The notes: generated from the letters alone by a model not told the origin. A DNA stretch of 64,000 nucleotides from Tenacibaculum sp. 190130A14a (GCF_964048965.1 NZ_OZ040189.1:3290501-3354500); one strand, 5' to 3'. Counted from the first letter of the stretch, positions 8,270 through 18,289 are shown. Made by a program: numbers and translations.

Positions 8270-8752
8270 TTGAGTAACGATTTTTATACGTCATCTATTT
8301 TACCTCATTCAGGAATAATCATCAAGATTTGTAGAGCCTATACAGACTCTCAAGAAGATTTTGAAGATTTCTATCAAGAGGCTTGTTTACAAATTTGGAA
8401 AAGTAGAAATGCTTTTCAAAACAAATCAAAATGGTCAACTTGGATATATAGAATTACGTTGAATGTTTGCTTAACTCTTTCTAAAAAAAATAATAAAAAA
8501 AGATTTTCGGCAGAACATATAAGTGATGTTTCAGAAGAAAACAGAGCTTTTGAAAATGAAAATTTGAATTTATTGTACGAGGCTATTAAACAGCTTTCTG
8601 AAGTTGATAGAGCAATTATATTATTGCATTTAGAAGAAAATCCTTACAAAGAAATTGCTGCAATTATTGGAACTAGCGCTAACAATATTGCAGTTAAGAT
8701 TAACAGAATTAAAAAACAATTAAAAATACTACTAGATGGAAAAATCAATTGA
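8270..8752 (+). CDS. ECF-type RNA polymerase sigma factor
   Basis: A sigma-70 family protein of the extracytoplasmic-function type, about 160 residues. Region 2 is visible (QEDFEDFYQEACLQIWKS, then WSTWIYRITLNVCL) and region 4 (LSEVDRAIILLHLEE, YKEIAAIIGTSANNIAVKI) carries the -35 reading helix. No ATG precedes the conserved region. TTG at 8270 gives the usual family N-terminus; TTG at 8189 is in frame but lies in the palindrome beside the divergent promoter, so I prefer 8270. The stop overlaps the next gene by 17 bases. That gene encodes a membrane protein, the classic arrangement of sigma with a membrane regulator. Confidence 0.85.
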   Translation: MSNDFYTSSILPHSGIIIKICRAYTDSQEDFEDFYQEACLQIWKSRNAFQNKSKWSTWIYRITLNVCLTLSKKNNKKRFSAEHISDVSEENRAFENENLNLLYEAIKQLSEVDRAIILLHLEENPYKEIAAIIGTSANNIAVKINRIKKQLKILLDGKIN

Positions 8753-9353
8753 GAAAATATGGAATGAAGCTTTTATAGATGAACAGTCTTTAATAGCGCC
8801 AAAAGTAATTGACATATACAATCAAAAATCAAAATCAATTATAAACAAGATTAAGAGAACTTATGAGTTTGACAATAAAGGTTTACTTCCTATGGCAGGG
8901 ATTGTTATTATTGGAGGAATTCTTTTATCTGAAACCATTATTGGTGCCTATGGAGCATTCTTAATTCTATGTCTTTATGTTTTTAACACTAAATTATTGA
9001 GCAGATTTAACACCATTGATGTAAAATCTGACAACTTAACTTACTTAAAAAACTATAGGAGCATTATAACTGGCATAACCAATGCTACAAAAAAACTGTT
9101 CATTTTTGCTATTCCTTTGGCTGTACTGTCTATATTTATATTAGCATATAATATTAAAGAAACCAGCTTTCTTTCTAAATTTATTTCTAACGATACTACC
9201 TTATTGCAAATGGGCGGAATTGGTTTACTTGTAGCAATTGCTGTAGGGATAATTGGATTAGCTGTCTTTACTATTTCTACTAAAATAGTTTATGGAACGT
9301 TGATTTCGAAACTTGATGATGTAATCAATGAAATTGAAGAAATAAAAAGTTAA
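8736..9353 (+). CDS. Membrane protein coupled to the ECF sigma factor (putative anti-sigma partner)
   Basis: 205 residues: a cytoplasmic N-terminus of about 50 residues, then four hydrophobic segments (about 53-68, 72-86, 121-142, 156-180) and a short acidic C-terminus. It starts 17 bases before the sigma gene ends. No zinc-type HxxxCxxC anti-sigma motif is present in the N-terminal region. An anti-sigma role is inferred only from gene order and topology. Confidence 0.7.
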   Translation: MEKSIEKIWNEAFIDEQSLIAPKVIDIYNQKSKSIINKIKRTYEFDNKGLLPMAGIVIIGGILLSETIIGAYGAFLILCLYVFNTKLLSRFNTIDVKSDNLTYLKNYRSIITGITNATKKLFIFAIPLAVLSIFILAYNIKETSFLSKFISNDTTLLQMGGIGLLVAIAVGIIGLAVFTISTKIVYGTLISKLDDVINEIEEIKS

Positions 9354-9366
9354 GTCTACCATATAT

Positions 9367-9404
9367 AAACGGAAGTATCTAAAGAATACTTCCGTTTTAT
9401 TTTT
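9367..9404 (+). terminator. Terminator after the sigma/membrane gene pair
   Basis: A 12-bp perfect stem AAACGGAAGTAT/ATACTTCCGTTT with a 7-base loop, then a T-rich run. The recQ stop codon on the opposite strand lies just at the end of the stem. Confidence 0.82.
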
Positions 9405-11523
9405 TCTTTTGTAAAATGGTCAACCCAATACGAATTTGTTCATACGGAACCTTTTCTCCTAAAAATTCAAAATATGGTTTTAATGCCATCTCATTTCCTA
9501 ATACCTTTTTAGCGTTGGCAATCTGTTTAACAACATCTGCCTCTATAAATTCATCTAAACTCACATCCTTTCCGTCTAGATATAGTTTAGACAAGTGCGA
9601 AAATATAGTTTGTGGTTTTAAATTTCTCTTAACTGCTATTTCATCCACAGAAAATCCTTCTTTGTAAAGATTAAATGTTTCTAGAGTAGTGTCCTTTTTC
9701 TTACGTTTCTTTTCGTTTAAAAATGTCTTTATTTCTTCTATAAACTCTCCACCGTAAACTTCAAGCTTACGCTGTCCTACTCCACTTATTGCTAAAAAAT
9801 CATCATCTGTCTGTGGTCGTTCTCTTTCTATTTCCTGTAAAGTAGCATCACTAAACACCAAATAAGCAGCTATATCTTCTTCTTGGGCAATACGATACCT
9901 CAACTTTCTTAATCGTTCAAACAAAGTATCTGATGTTTTTGTCTTTGTTTTACGTGTTTTTAATATCTCTTTTACTTCTTTCTTAATTTCTACTGGTGTT
10001 GTTAATGCAATTTTTTCCCCTTCAAACAATACTTTTTTTGAGAATTCAGTTAACTGCAACACATTATTCAAATGAAAGGCAATTTGAATATACCCTTGAT
10101 TTATTAACTGAATTATATAATGTTGCCAATCTCTCCAAGAAACTCCTGCACCTGCACCATACGTTTTTAGAGTTTGATAATTTTTATCTAAAACATTGGC
10201 ATTTTTAGCTCCTCTTAAAACGTCTATAACCGTACCCATTGCCTCTTTCTGTTGCAATCTATACACCGCCGACAACGCTTTTTGAGCAATAATAGTTCCA
10301 TCAAAGAATTGTGGAGGGTTTTTACATACATCGCAATTCCCACAGTTTTCTTCAATCAGCTCTCCAAAGTAGCTCAACAATATTTTACGTCTACAAACAG
10401 TTGCTTCAGCAAACTGTTTCATTCGATCTAATTTGGCTTCTTGTACTTCTTTGTTTCCTGTATTCGATATAAACTGCTTTAACTGAATAACATCGGCATA
10501 GCTGTGAAAAAGTAAAGCATGGGCTGGCAATCCATCTCTTCCTGAACGTCCAATCTCTTGGTAATATCCTTCAATATTTTTGGGCATATTGTAATGAATA
10601 ACCCAACGTACATTAGATTTATCTATTCCCATACCAAAAGCAATAGTTGCACAAATAATTTGCACATCATCTTTTACAAAATCTTCTTGTGTTTTAGTTC
10701 TTTCTTCAAGATTCAATCCGGCATGATAGGCCTTCGCATCAATCCCATTTTGTTTTAGTTTGGTTGCAAGTTGTTCTGTAGTTTTTCTACTCAAACAGTA
10801 TACAATACCAGACTCTTGGGGTCTTGCTTTAATAAATTTTACAATTTGCTGTACTCGTTCATTGGCTGGTCTGACTTCTAATCTTATATTTTCTCGGTTA
10901 AATGAGCTTACAAACTTTACTGCTTTTGGTATTGATAATTGCTCTAAAATATCTTCTTGTGTAGCTCTATCGGCAGTTGCAGTTAAAGCAATAATAGGAA
11001 CATTAGGTAAGGTCTTCTTTAAAAAAGAAAGTTGTTTGTAAGACGGTCTAAAATCATGGCCCCATGCAGAAATACAATGTGCTTCATCTATAGCAACACA
11101 ACTAATATAATTTTGATTCAATACATCTTGGAGTAACGGTAAACTCTCAGGAGCGACATAGAGCAAATTGAGAGTGTTATTAGCTATTCCGTCAAAAACC
11201 TCTCTTTGTTCCTCTTCGGTTTGCGTACTGTTGTAAAATGCAGCCGAAATACCATTAGCTTTTAAGCTATCTACCTGATCTTTCATCAGAGCAATTAATG
11301 GAGATATTACCAAGGTAATTCCTTTAAGAAATAGCGCTGGTAATTGATAACAAATAGATTTACCTCCTCCTGTGGGCATTATGACTAACGTATCGTTCTT
11401 ATCCAATACATTTTCAATAATCTTTTGTTGTTCTAGTCTAAAACTATCGTAACCAAAATTGCTTTTAAGTTTCTCTAATAAATCTCTCTCTGTAATCTGC
11501 ATCATGTTGGCAAAAATAACCAT
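9397..11523 (-). CDS. recQ: ATP-dependent DNA helicase RecQ
   Basis: A 708-residue superfamily 2 helicase that unwinds DNA 3' to 5' in recombinational repair. Seen in order: Walker A PTGGGKS near 50, DEAH box (AIDEAHCISAWGHDF) near 145, the helicase C-terminal domain with GMGIDKSNVRWVIH and GRSGRDG, the RecQ zinc region (CRRKILLSYFGE...CGNCDVC), an RQC winged helix, an HRDC domain (FLAISGVGQRKLEVYG), and a C-terminal HTH_40-type segment (FSVDEIAVKRNLKPQTIFSHL). This long form with a terminal HTH is common in Bacteroidota. In-frame ATGs at 11505 and 11502 give an equally plausible N-terminus (MQITERDLLE). Confidence 0.95.
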   Translation of the reverse strand: MVIFANMMQITERDLLEKLKSNFGYDSFRLEQQKIIENVLDKNDTLVIMPTGGGKSICYQLPALFLKGITLVISPLIALMKDQVDSLKANGISAAFYNSTQTEEEQREVFDGIANNTLNLLYVAPESLPLLQDVLNQNYISCVAIDEAHCISAWGHDFRPSYKQLSFLKKTLPNVPIIALTATADRATQEDILEQLSIPKAVKFVSSFNRENIRLEVRPANERVQQIVKFIKARPQESGIVYCLSRKTTEQLATKLKQNGIDAKAYHAGLNLEERTKTQEDFVKDDVQIICATIAFGMGIDKSNVRWVIHYNMPKNIEGYYQEIGRSGRDGLPAHALLFHSYADVIQLKQFISNTGNKEVQEAKLDRMKQFAEATVCRRKILLSYFGELIEENCGNCDVCKNPPQFFDGTIIAQKALSAVYRLQQKEAMGTVIDVLRGAKNANVLDKNYQTLKTYGAGAGVSWRDWQHYIIQLINQGYIQIAFHLNNVLQLTEFSKKVLFEGEKIALTTPVEIKKEVKEILKTRKTKTKTSDTLFERLRKLRYRIAQEEDIAAYLVFSDATLQEIERERPQTDDDFLAISGVGQRKLEVYGGEFIEEIKTFLNEKKRKKKDTTLETFNLYKEGFSVDEIAVKRNLKPQTIFSHLSKLYLDGKDVSLDEFIEADVVKQIANAKKVLGNEMALKPYFEFLGEKVPYEQIRIGLTILQKKK

Positions 11524-11554
11524 AAAAAAAGCGTAGAAATTAATTTCTACGCTT
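11524..11554 (-). terminator. Terminator after the tricorn-like gene
   Basis: Stem GCGTAGAAATTAATTTCTACGC (arms of 11, perfect) followed on the minus strand by seven T that run directly into the recQ start codon. It separates tricorn from recQ. Confidence 0.82.
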
Positions 11555-11580
11555 CATTTTCTTTATTCTTTAAAAGAATA

Positions 11581-14500
11581 TTAATTGATGTCTTGTAACA
11601 ATACCTCAACTGCTTTTTTCAATTGAGCATCTTCTCCTCTTTCTTTCCATCCTGGAGCATTCTTAATTAAATAATCTGGAACAGCAGGAGCTTCATTTTC
11701 CATATTCCCACCTGTTTTCTTTACAAACCAAGCTCTAAATGGCATACGAATGTATCCGTTTTGTAATCCTTTTCCTCCTGTAGAAATTACAGCTCCAAAA
11801 GTAGGTTGCCCTACTAACTTTCCTAAACCTAAGTTCTTAAAAGCATGTGAGAAAATTTCTGCATTCGAATAACTATTCTCGTTACATAGTGCAACAACTG
11901 GTTTGGTATTTACCGATAAAATTGCACGCTCATTGAATGGATAGTTCTTACTATACTTCTTATGATTCTTTAAACTTTTTGTAGCTCCTCTTGGAACCGT
12001 ATATGCATGTTGATCTACATTTAAAACGGCCATTAATCTATCGGTAGTCCATCCACCTCCGTTATAACGTACATCGATTACAATTCCCTTTTTACCGTAT
12101 CCGCTTGCCTTTAATTCTCTTTCAAAACGCTCAAAGCTAGGCATACTCATTCCTTGAATATGTATATACCCTAATTGACCATTTGAATATTGATCAACTA
12201 ATTTTTTACGAGATGACACCCAAGCTTCGTATTGAGCTGTTCTTAATGAACGTTGTGGACGAATAACCACCTCTTTACCGTTCTTTAAACTCAATAAGGT
12301 TTCAGCACCTTGTGTGTTCTTTAGTAAGCTATAAAAGTTTGTATTCTTTTGAATCTCTTGTCCATTTACAGCTGTAATAACATCTCCAATATTTAATTTA
12401 CTTTTCGATTTATCGGCTACCGCATTTTCTAACACATAAACTACACGTGCACCTTCTGAAGTATTTTCTACTTCTAATCCTAACAATCCAATTTTATCAC
12501 TTGTATTTCTTGGAGCACTTCCTCTATACCCCATATGACTTGCATTTAACTGTCCTAATAACAAGTTATACATATATGAATAATCTTGGTGTGTGGTTGC
12601 TGATAATACCCAAGGTTTATATTTCTTTACTAAGCCATTCCAATCGTATCCATGGAATTCAGGATCGTAAAAACCTGCAGTTAAAGCTCTAATACCCTCA
12701 TCAAAAATTTGAGCGTATTCTTTTTCTTTATTTCTTGTGTAAGTTGCTGAATGTGGTAATCCGGTAACCTTATCAGATTTAGTATCTAATTGCTTTAATC
12801 TTCCTCCAGAAACAAAGTATACTTTTCCTTTATTAAACTCAAAACCTCCAGCTCTAGAAACTCCTTTTACTGGTTTTGTTTTAGTTCCATCCCACTTAAT
12901 TTTATACAATCCTCTTTTTTTAGTTGCAGGGTTTGTTGCTGAGAAATAGATAAACTTACTATCTGCACTAAACACAGGACTAAATTCATTATCTTGTAAA
13001 GAAGTTACTTGTACTAAACGATCAAAAATTCTATCTGAATCAATCTTTACATTTACTTTTTTCTTCTTTTTTGATTTCTTTTTGTCCTTTTTATCAGATT
13101 TACCTTCTTCTTTTTTCTCTGGATAATATGCTCCTTCTTGGTGGTCTAACTTAGATTTTTCCCAATCTTCTTTTTGTAACCAAACCATCCAAACATCATA
13201 ATTGATTCCATTTCTATTTGAAATGAAGGCTAATTTTTTTCCGTCTGCACTCCAAACTGGGCTTCTATCACTTCTAGGGTGCATAGAAACATTCATCTTT
13301 TGCGTTTTATCTGCTATAGATTGAATAAAAATTTCGCTATCAAAATCTAAATCTTCTTGAGAATAAGCTACATATTTACTATCTGGACTCCAAGACACTC
13401 CTTCAGCAGCTGCCCAAGAATCTGAATATACTTGTGGTTTTACAATTTTTCCATCTTTGATGTCTGCAATCATTAAAGTTCCTCTTCCTACTTGGTACGC
13501 TATTTTCTTTCCATCAGGAGATACTAAAGGATTTTCTACATCTTCTTTACTATTTGTTAGTTTTGAAACTTTTGTTTTTAAACTTCTATGTAAACCAACT
13601 AAAGTATCTGTAGAAACTGCGCTGTATAATTCAAAATGACCATCTCTATCAGAGGTAAACACTACTGTTTTATCATCTAACCATTGCGGGCTACGATCTC
13701 TATAAGGATGCTTACTAACATTGTTAGAACGTTTTTTCTCCTTGTTATTTTCTTTTACAAAAATTTCTCCTTTTACTTCGATAGCCACCTTTTTACCATT
13801 AGGTGATACTGCATACCCTTCAATTCCGTTTGAAACCGTCTTTGTTTCCTCAGCTTCAAAACGATTATCGGAAGAAATCTTTAATTTAATTTTACTTGCC
13901 TTTCCATTAGTAACCTTATAAACATCTACACCGCTTAAATATACTATTGTTCCATTGTTACTAATTGAATACGTACGTACTCCGTCTTTCTTATGTGAAG
14001 TTAATTGAGTAGCTACCCCACTAGTAGTTCCATTTCCAGAAACAGCTTGCTTGTAAATATTATATCGTCCGCTTTTTGCCCCTATATAATATAAGTTTCC
14101 AGCTGCATCCCATTTTGGAGAATGGTCATTCTTGTTACTCGTTGTTATTTGGTTGTACTGCTTGGTTGCAGTATTATAAATCCAAATATCACGTTGTGCC
14201 GAACCTGAATAGTCTTCACGAGCGATTCTACAAGCACCTTTTGTAAACGCAATAAACTTACCATTTGGAGATAATTGAGCATCTTCTCCATAAGCCGTTA
14301 ATAAACGTTTAGGAGTTCCTCCATTCTGGTTTACGCTATACATTTGACGATCCCATTCTGGACCTCTATACACTCTTCCTGTAGTAAAATAAATGTTTCC
14401 ATCTGCTGTCCAATCGGTTGGCGTATTCGCCGTTGGATAATAGGTAAGTTGTTTTGGCACCCCTCCGTTCAATGAAGTGGTAAACACATTATCATTTCCT

Positions 14501-14751
14501 TTTCTATTAGAAGAAAAAGCAAGTTCAGTTCCTTTACTATTCCAAACAGGGTTACTCTCATATCCTTTATGAATAGTTAACCTGTTGGCTTGTTGTGTTG
14601 TAAAGTTATAAGTCCAGATATCTCCATGATAGCTAAATGCCATTTGGGATGCATCTGGACTTATAGCTGGCACTCTAATTAAGGTATGTTGTGCCAGTAA
14701 AATATTGCTGGTAAGTACCGCAATTACTAATAGTAATTTTCTAGTAGTCAT
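11581..14751 (-). CDS. Secreted tricorn-like S41 family protease
   Basis: A 1056-residue exported peptidase. Residues 1-20 are a signal peptide ending LLAQ. About 25-520 form beta-propeller blades of PD40/WD40 type, with repeated patterns such as SPDGKKIAYQ, WSADGKKLAFISNRNG and FSADSKFIYFS. A Lys/Asp-rich linker (about 545-570) precedes the tricorn core. A PDZ domain (about 755-825, GLLGLEVEN, LNIGDVITAVNGQEI) leads into the S41 catalytic domain with GQLGYIHIQGM, RYNGGG and the nucleophile region NSYSNAEIFSHAF. Tricorn proteases degrade peptides; extracytoplasmic flavobacterial versions probably serve nutrient peptide breakdown or protein quality control. Confidence 0.93.
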   Translation of the reverse strand: MTTRKLLLVIAVLTSNILLAQHTLIRVPAISPDASQMAFSYHGDIWTYNFTTQQANRLTIHKGYESNPVWNSKGTELAFSSNRKGNDNVFTTSLNGGVPKQLTYYPTANTPTDWTADGNIYFTTGRVYRGPEWDRQMYSVNQNGGTPKRLLTAYGEDAQLSPNGKFIAFTKGACRIAREDYSGSAQRDIWIYNTATKQYNQITTSNKNDHSPKWDAAGNLYYIGAKSGRYNIYKQAVSGNGTTSGVATQLTSHKKDGVRTYSISNNGTIVYLSGVDVYKVTNGKASKIKLKISSDNRFEAEETKTVSNGIEGYAVSPNGKKVAIEVKGEIFVKENNKEKKRSNNVSKHPYRDRSPQWLDDKTVVFTSDRDGHFELYSAVSTDTLVGLHRSLKTKVSKLTNSKEDVENPLVSPDGKKIAYQVGRGTLMIADIKDGKIVKPQVYSDSWAAAEGVSWSPDSKYVAYSQEDLDFDSEIFIQSIADKTQKMNVSMHPRSDRSPVWSADGKKLAFISNRNGINYDVWMVWLQKEDWEKSKLDHQEGAYYPEKKEEGKSDKKDKKKSKKKKKVNVKIDSDRIFDRLVQVTSLQDNEFSPVFSADSKFIYFSATNPATKKRGLYKIKWDGTKTKPVKGVSRAGGFEFNKGKVYFVSGGRLKQLDTKSDKVTGLPHSATYTRNKEKEYAQIFDEGIRALTAGFYDPEFHGYDWNGLVKKYKPWVLSATTHQDYSYMYNLLLGQLNASHMGYRGSAPRNTSDKIGLLGLEVENTSEGARVVYVLENAVADKSKSKLNIGDVITAVNGQEIQKNTNFYSLLKNTQGAETLLSLKNGKEVVIRPQRSLRTAQYEAWVSSRKKLVDQYSNGQLGYIHIQGMSMPSFERFERELKASGYGKKGIVIDVRYNGGGWTTDRLMAVLNVDQHAYTVPRGATKSLKNHKKYSKNYPFNERAILSVNTKPVVALCNENSYSNAEIFSHAFKNLGLGKLVGQPTFGAVISTGGKGLQNGYIRMPFRAWFVKKTGGNMENEAPAVPDYLIKNAPGWKERGEDAQLKKAVEVLLQDIN

Positions 14752-14816
14752 TTATAAATCGTTTAAACCACTAAAGTACTTTATTAAGTTGTCTTTTATA
14801 AAAATTTAGCAATACC

Positions 14817-15587
14817 TTAACAATTCTTTAAGTTTTTTACAAAGCCTTCTACTCCTTGTATTCCTGTCTTATTCAATTCTTTAATAAATGCCGAACCAAT
14901 AATAGCTCCATTCATATACTCACAAGCAGTAGAAAATGTTTTGTGATCTGATATTCCGAAACCAACAATCAATTTACTTTGTAGTTTCATGGCTTTGATT
15001 CTATTAAAGTAATCTATTTGTTGTTGAGAAATTTCTCCTTTTGCTCCGGTAATGGATGCAGAAGCTACTACATAAATAAATGCTTTTGTTAATGCGTCTA
15101 TTTTACGAATTCGTTCTTCTGATGTATGAGGTGTTATTAAAAAGACATTGGTAATTCCATAACTTTCAAATAAAGATTGATAATGGGTTTCAAATTCTAC
15201 CATTGGTAAATCAGGAATAATGATGGTATCAATTCCGCAATCCTTTACTCTTTGACAAAATGCATCTTCTCCATATTTAATTATCTGATTCAAATACCCC
15301 ATTAAAACTAACGGTGTTTTATTCGTCTCTTTCAGGGCCAATAATTGTTCAAAAATCACATCCAAATTCATACCATTGCGAAGTGCAACAGAACTACTAT
15401 GTTGAATTGTCGGCCCATCTGCTAAAGGATCTGAATAAGGTAATCCTACTTCAATAAAATCTACTCCATTAGTACTAAGTTTAGAAATAATAGGTGCTGT
15501 ATCTTCAAGTTTTGGAAACCCAGCTGTGAAGAATATAGATAATAAGTCCTGATCTTTTTGTTGAAATATTTGTTGAACTGAATTCAT
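14817..15587 (-). CDS. trpA: Tryptophan synthase alpha subunit
   Basis: 256 residues, TIM-barrel. It cleaves indole-3-glycerol phosphate to indole and glyceraldehyde-3-phosphate; indole is channelled to TrpB. Catalytic Glu lies in FIEVGLPYSDPLADGP (about 40-55), the catalytic Asp in IIPDLPM (about 123), and the phosphate loop in VGFGISD near 205. It is the last gene of the trp operon, one base after trpB, so the two subunits are produced together. No strong terminator is evident in the 65 bases downstream. Confidence 0.97.
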   Translation of the reverse strand: MNSVQQIFQQKDQDLLSIFFTAGFPKLEDTAPIISKLSTNGVDFIEVGLPYSDPLADGPTIQHSSSVALRNGMNLDVIFEQLLALKETNKTPLVLMGYLNQIIKYGEDAFCQRVKDCGIDTIIIPDLPMVEFETHYQSLFESYGITNVFLITPHTSEERIRKIDALTKAFIYVVASASITGAKGEISQQQIDYFNRIKAMKLQSKLIVGFGISDHKTFSTACEYMNGAIIGSAFIKELNKTGIQGVEGFVKNLKNC

Positions 15588-15588
15588 T

Positions 15589-16767
15589 TTAATCTTCTAA
15601 GTGTTTTATGTAGGTTTCTAAATCTTTATCTCCTCTCCCTGACAAATTAATGATAATTGTTTGCTCTTTACGCAAATTCATTTTTGGTAATACTGCCAAT
15701 GCATGTGCTGTTTCTAAAGCAGGAATGATCCCTTCTATTTTTGTTAATTCATAGGCTGCTTCTAGAGCTTCTTTATCGGTTGCATTCATAAATGTTGCTC
15801 TTTTTTCATCATATAAAAATGCGTGTAAAGGTCCTACTCCAGGATAATCTAATCCTGCTGAAATTGAGTAAGGCTCAACGATTTGTCCATATTCATCTTG
15901 CATTAAAATCGTTTTACTTCCATGAATTACTCCTACTTCTCCTAGCTGAGAGGTTGCAGCACTTTCTCCAGAATTCACTCCTAAACCTGCTGCTTCTACA
16001 GCTATTAATTCTACATCTTCATCATCTAAATAATGATAAAAAGCACCTGCTGCATTTGATCCACCACCTACACATGCAATTACTGTATCTGGATTCTCTT
16101 TTCCTGTATGCTCTTTTAATTGCCATTTCATCTCTTCTGAAATAATAGCTTGTAAACGAGCTACCATATCTGGATATGGATGTGGTCCTACTACTGAACC
16201 TATTAAATAATAGGTATCGGGGTGTTGAATCCAATAACGAATAGCTTCATTGGTTGCATCTTTCAGCGTTTTACTTCCACTGGTAGCCGCAACAACTTTT
16301 GCTCCTAGCATTTTCATTCGTGCTACATTGGGTGCTTGACGCTTAATGTCGGTTTCTCCCATAAAAACAATACATTCTAAACCCATTAATGCACATACCG
16401 TAGCTGTGGCTACTCCATGCTGTCCTGCTCCAGTTTCTGCAATAATTTTGGTCTTTCCTAATTGCTTTGCTATTAATATTTGACCAATCGTATTGTTTAC
16501 TTTATGCGCTCCTGTATGATTTAAATCTTCTCGTTTCAAATAAATAGTAGCACCATATTTTTTTGACAATCTCTTTGCTAAATACAAAGGACTCGGACGA
16601 CCTACATAATGTTTTAACAAATCTTTGTATTCTTTTTGAAATGTTTCAGATTCGATAATTTGTATGTAATTGTCTTCTAATTCTTTTACGTTTGGATACA
16701 ACAATTCTGGAATAAATGCTCCTCCAAATTGTCCGTAGTAACCATTATGATCTGGATTGTATTTCAT
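15589..16767 (-). CDS. trpB: Tryptophan synthase beta subunit
   Basis: 392 residues, fold type II PLP enzyme condensing indole with serine. The PLP lysine is in [11 protein letters not shown] (about 83-93), the phosphate-binding loop is [10 protein letters not shown] near 229-238, and the C-terminal SGRGDKD is typical. The N-terminus [12 protein letters not shown] is diagnostic. The ORF lies 21 bases downstream of an unrelated lipoprotein gene that interrupts the usual trpF-trpB order. Confidence 0.98.
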   Translation of the reverse strand: MKYNPDHNGYYGQFGGAFIPELLYPNVKELEDNYIQIIESETFQKEYKDLLKHYVGRPSPLYLAKRLSKKYGATIYLKREDLNHTGAHKVNNTIGQILIAKQLGKTKIIAETGAGQHGVATATVCALMGLECIVFMGETDIKRQAPNVARMKMLGAKVVAATSGSKTLKDATNEAIRYWIQHPDTYYLIGSVVGPHPYPDMVARLQAIISEEMKWQLKEHTGKENPDTVIACVGGGSNAAGAFYHYLDDEDVELIAVEAAGLGVNSGESAATSQLGEVGVIHGSKTILMQDEYGQIVEPYSISAGLDYPGVGPLHAFLYDEKRATFMNATDKEALEAAYELTKIEGIIPALETAHALAVLPKMNLRKEQTIIINLSGRGDKDLETYIKHLED

Positions 16768-16788
16768 AATCCTTTATTGTTAGTTTTG

Positions 16789-17559
16789 TTATATTTCTAT
16801 TTTTATTTCTTCTCCTTTTAACCATTTCACTAAAAGACTTTCATTTGTACTTAATTCTACTAAGTGGAATTTTAAATAAGAAGAAAACACCGCAGAGTTT
16901 TCTATATTTTCAATCCCTACTTTTCCATCCAAATAATTTGAATGAATCAGATATAATTGGCCCTCTCTTTTTAAAATAAAACCTACATGACTCTGATCAA
17001 ATCCTATAAAATGAATTCCTTGAGGTAACCTTTTTCGGATTAGTTCAATATTCTTTTCTTTTGAACTTTCTGCTACATTTATAACACTCGTATCAAGTGC
17101 TAATATTTTAGCTTCATGCTCGGGAGATTGTTGTGCTAATTTGTATCTGTTTATATTTACTCCAATATGTTGAAGTGTTGTAGAAACAAAATACCCGCAT
17201 GCTATTTCCCCTTTTCTAGGCTGAGCTGTATGACCTTCAAAAGACCATTTTGTTCCTTCCCAAAACGGAATTATTCGTTTCAAAAGTGATTTTTCAAATA
17301 GTACCGAAGTCTCTTTAGTATTCACTGATTTTTTAGACAATACTTTTTTATCCTCAAGAATCAATGATTTTACAATTCGATAATCTATATTTTCATCTTC
17401 TTGTAAAATAAACTCTGACAAGCTTTTTATCTTAACCGCAGCTTTATCGATATGAGCTTCTTTCTTGTTTATCTTTTCTGAATCTGTATTCTTTTGACCT
17501 TTACAAGACATTGCCGAAAACACCAACAAAACACTTAAAAATCTCACAAATACTTTCAT
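16789..17559 (-). CDS. Lipoprotein with NlpC/papain-like features, inserted in the trp operon
   Basis: 256 residues beginning with a lipoprotein signal (lipobox FSAMSCKGQ, Cys19). In the second half GEIACGYFVSTTLQHIG (Cys near 121) and DQSHVGFILKREGQLYLIHSNY split by strands (His near 188) resemble the Cys-His pair of NlpC/P60 or amidase papain-like folds, which often cut peptidoglycan peptides. It sits on the same strand between trpF (53-base gap) and trpB (21-base gap), so it is probably transcribed with the trp genes. Nothing in the sequence connects it to tryptophan. Peptidase activity is an inference from the two motifs. Confidence 0.75.
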   Translation of the reverse strand: MKVFVRFLSVLLVFSAMSCKGQKNTDSEKINKKEAHIDKAAVKIKSLSEFILQEDENIDYRIVKSLILEDKKVLSKKSVNTKETSVLFEKSLLKRIIPFWEGTKWSFEGHTAQPRKGEIACGYFVSTTLQHIGVNINRYKLAQQSPEHEAKILALDTSVINVAESSKEKNIELIRKRLPQGIHFIGFDQSHVGFILKREGQLYLIHSNYLDGKVGIENIENSAVFSSYLKFHLVELSTNESLLVKWLKGEEIKIEI

Positions 17560-17612
17560 AGAAATTCTAATTTTAAAAACATCGCACCTTATCTTTTATA
17601 AACCCTTCGTTC

Positions 17613-18287
17613 TTAATTAGTAAAAAGTTCCTTTTTAAACTTTGCCAAATCTTTTACCGATTTTACACCTGGTTTTGTTTCGAATTTACTGTTTACATCC
17701 AACGCGTGTATTGGTAAATTTGAGTTCACTATTTTTTGTATTTCTGGTATCTCCTTTAAACCAATACCTCCACTTAAAAACAAAGGAGTTTCTGAATTAT
17801 AATTTTCCAAGACCTTCCAGTTAAAGGTAATTCCATTACCTCCTCTTTCTTTTCCCTTTGTATCAAACAAAAAATAATCTACCTCCGTTTCATATGGTTT
17901 TAATACTGTAAAATCAAACTCATCTTTTACTCCAAAAACCTTAATAACCTCAACATTTCTGGGTTTGCGTTTCTTTTTTAGTTGTGTTATCAACTCTTCC
18001 TCCGCTGTTTGAAAAGCTTCTTTTAGCTTTTGAATATATTCGACACTTTCATCACCATGCAATTGTACTGCATCTAATTGGTATTCTTGAATTAATGAGA
18101 CTGCTATTTCTATATACTCATTCACAAAAACGCCCACTTTTTTTATACTTTTTGGTAGCTCTGGAATAATTCCTTCAAAATTTCTTGGAGATCTATCATA
18201 GAAAATAAACCCTAAATAATCAGGTGTTAATTCAGCTACTTGCTGAATATTCTCTACATATTTCATCCCGCAAACTTTTAACTTCAT
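17613..18287 (-). CDS. trpF: Phosphoribosylanthranilate isomerase
   Basis: 224 residues, TIM-barrel. It catalyses the Amadori rearrangement of phosphoribosylanthranilate. Catalytic Cys is in LKVCGMK (residues 3-9), Asp in FLFDTKG (about 137-143) and phosphate loops in LSGGIGL and HALDVNSKFE. The protein is slightly longer than usual because of a Lys/Glu-rich insert near 95-115 (EEELITQLKKKRKPRN), which looks like a surface loop. Two bases separate it from trpC. Confidence 0.95.
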   Translation of the reverse strand: MKLKVCGMKYVENIQQVAELTPDYLGFIFYDRSPRNFEGIIPELPKSIKKVGVFVNEYIEIAVSLIQEYQLDAVQLHGDESVEYIQKLKEAFQTAEEELITQLKKKRKPRNVEVIKVFGVKDEFDFTVLKPYETEVDYFLFDTKGKERGGNGITFNWKVLENYNSETPLFLSGGIGLKEIPEIQKIVNSNLPIHALDVNSKFETKPGVKSVKDLAKFKKELFTN

Positions 18288-18289
18288 GG

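Noticed and set aside
12447..12692. 81-codon frame antisense to the tricorn-like gene
   Set aside because: Shadow frame in a clearly coding region on the other strand.
15792..16145. 117-codon frame antisense to trpB
   Set aside because: Leu/His-rich shadow of a strongly conserved gene; no independent support.
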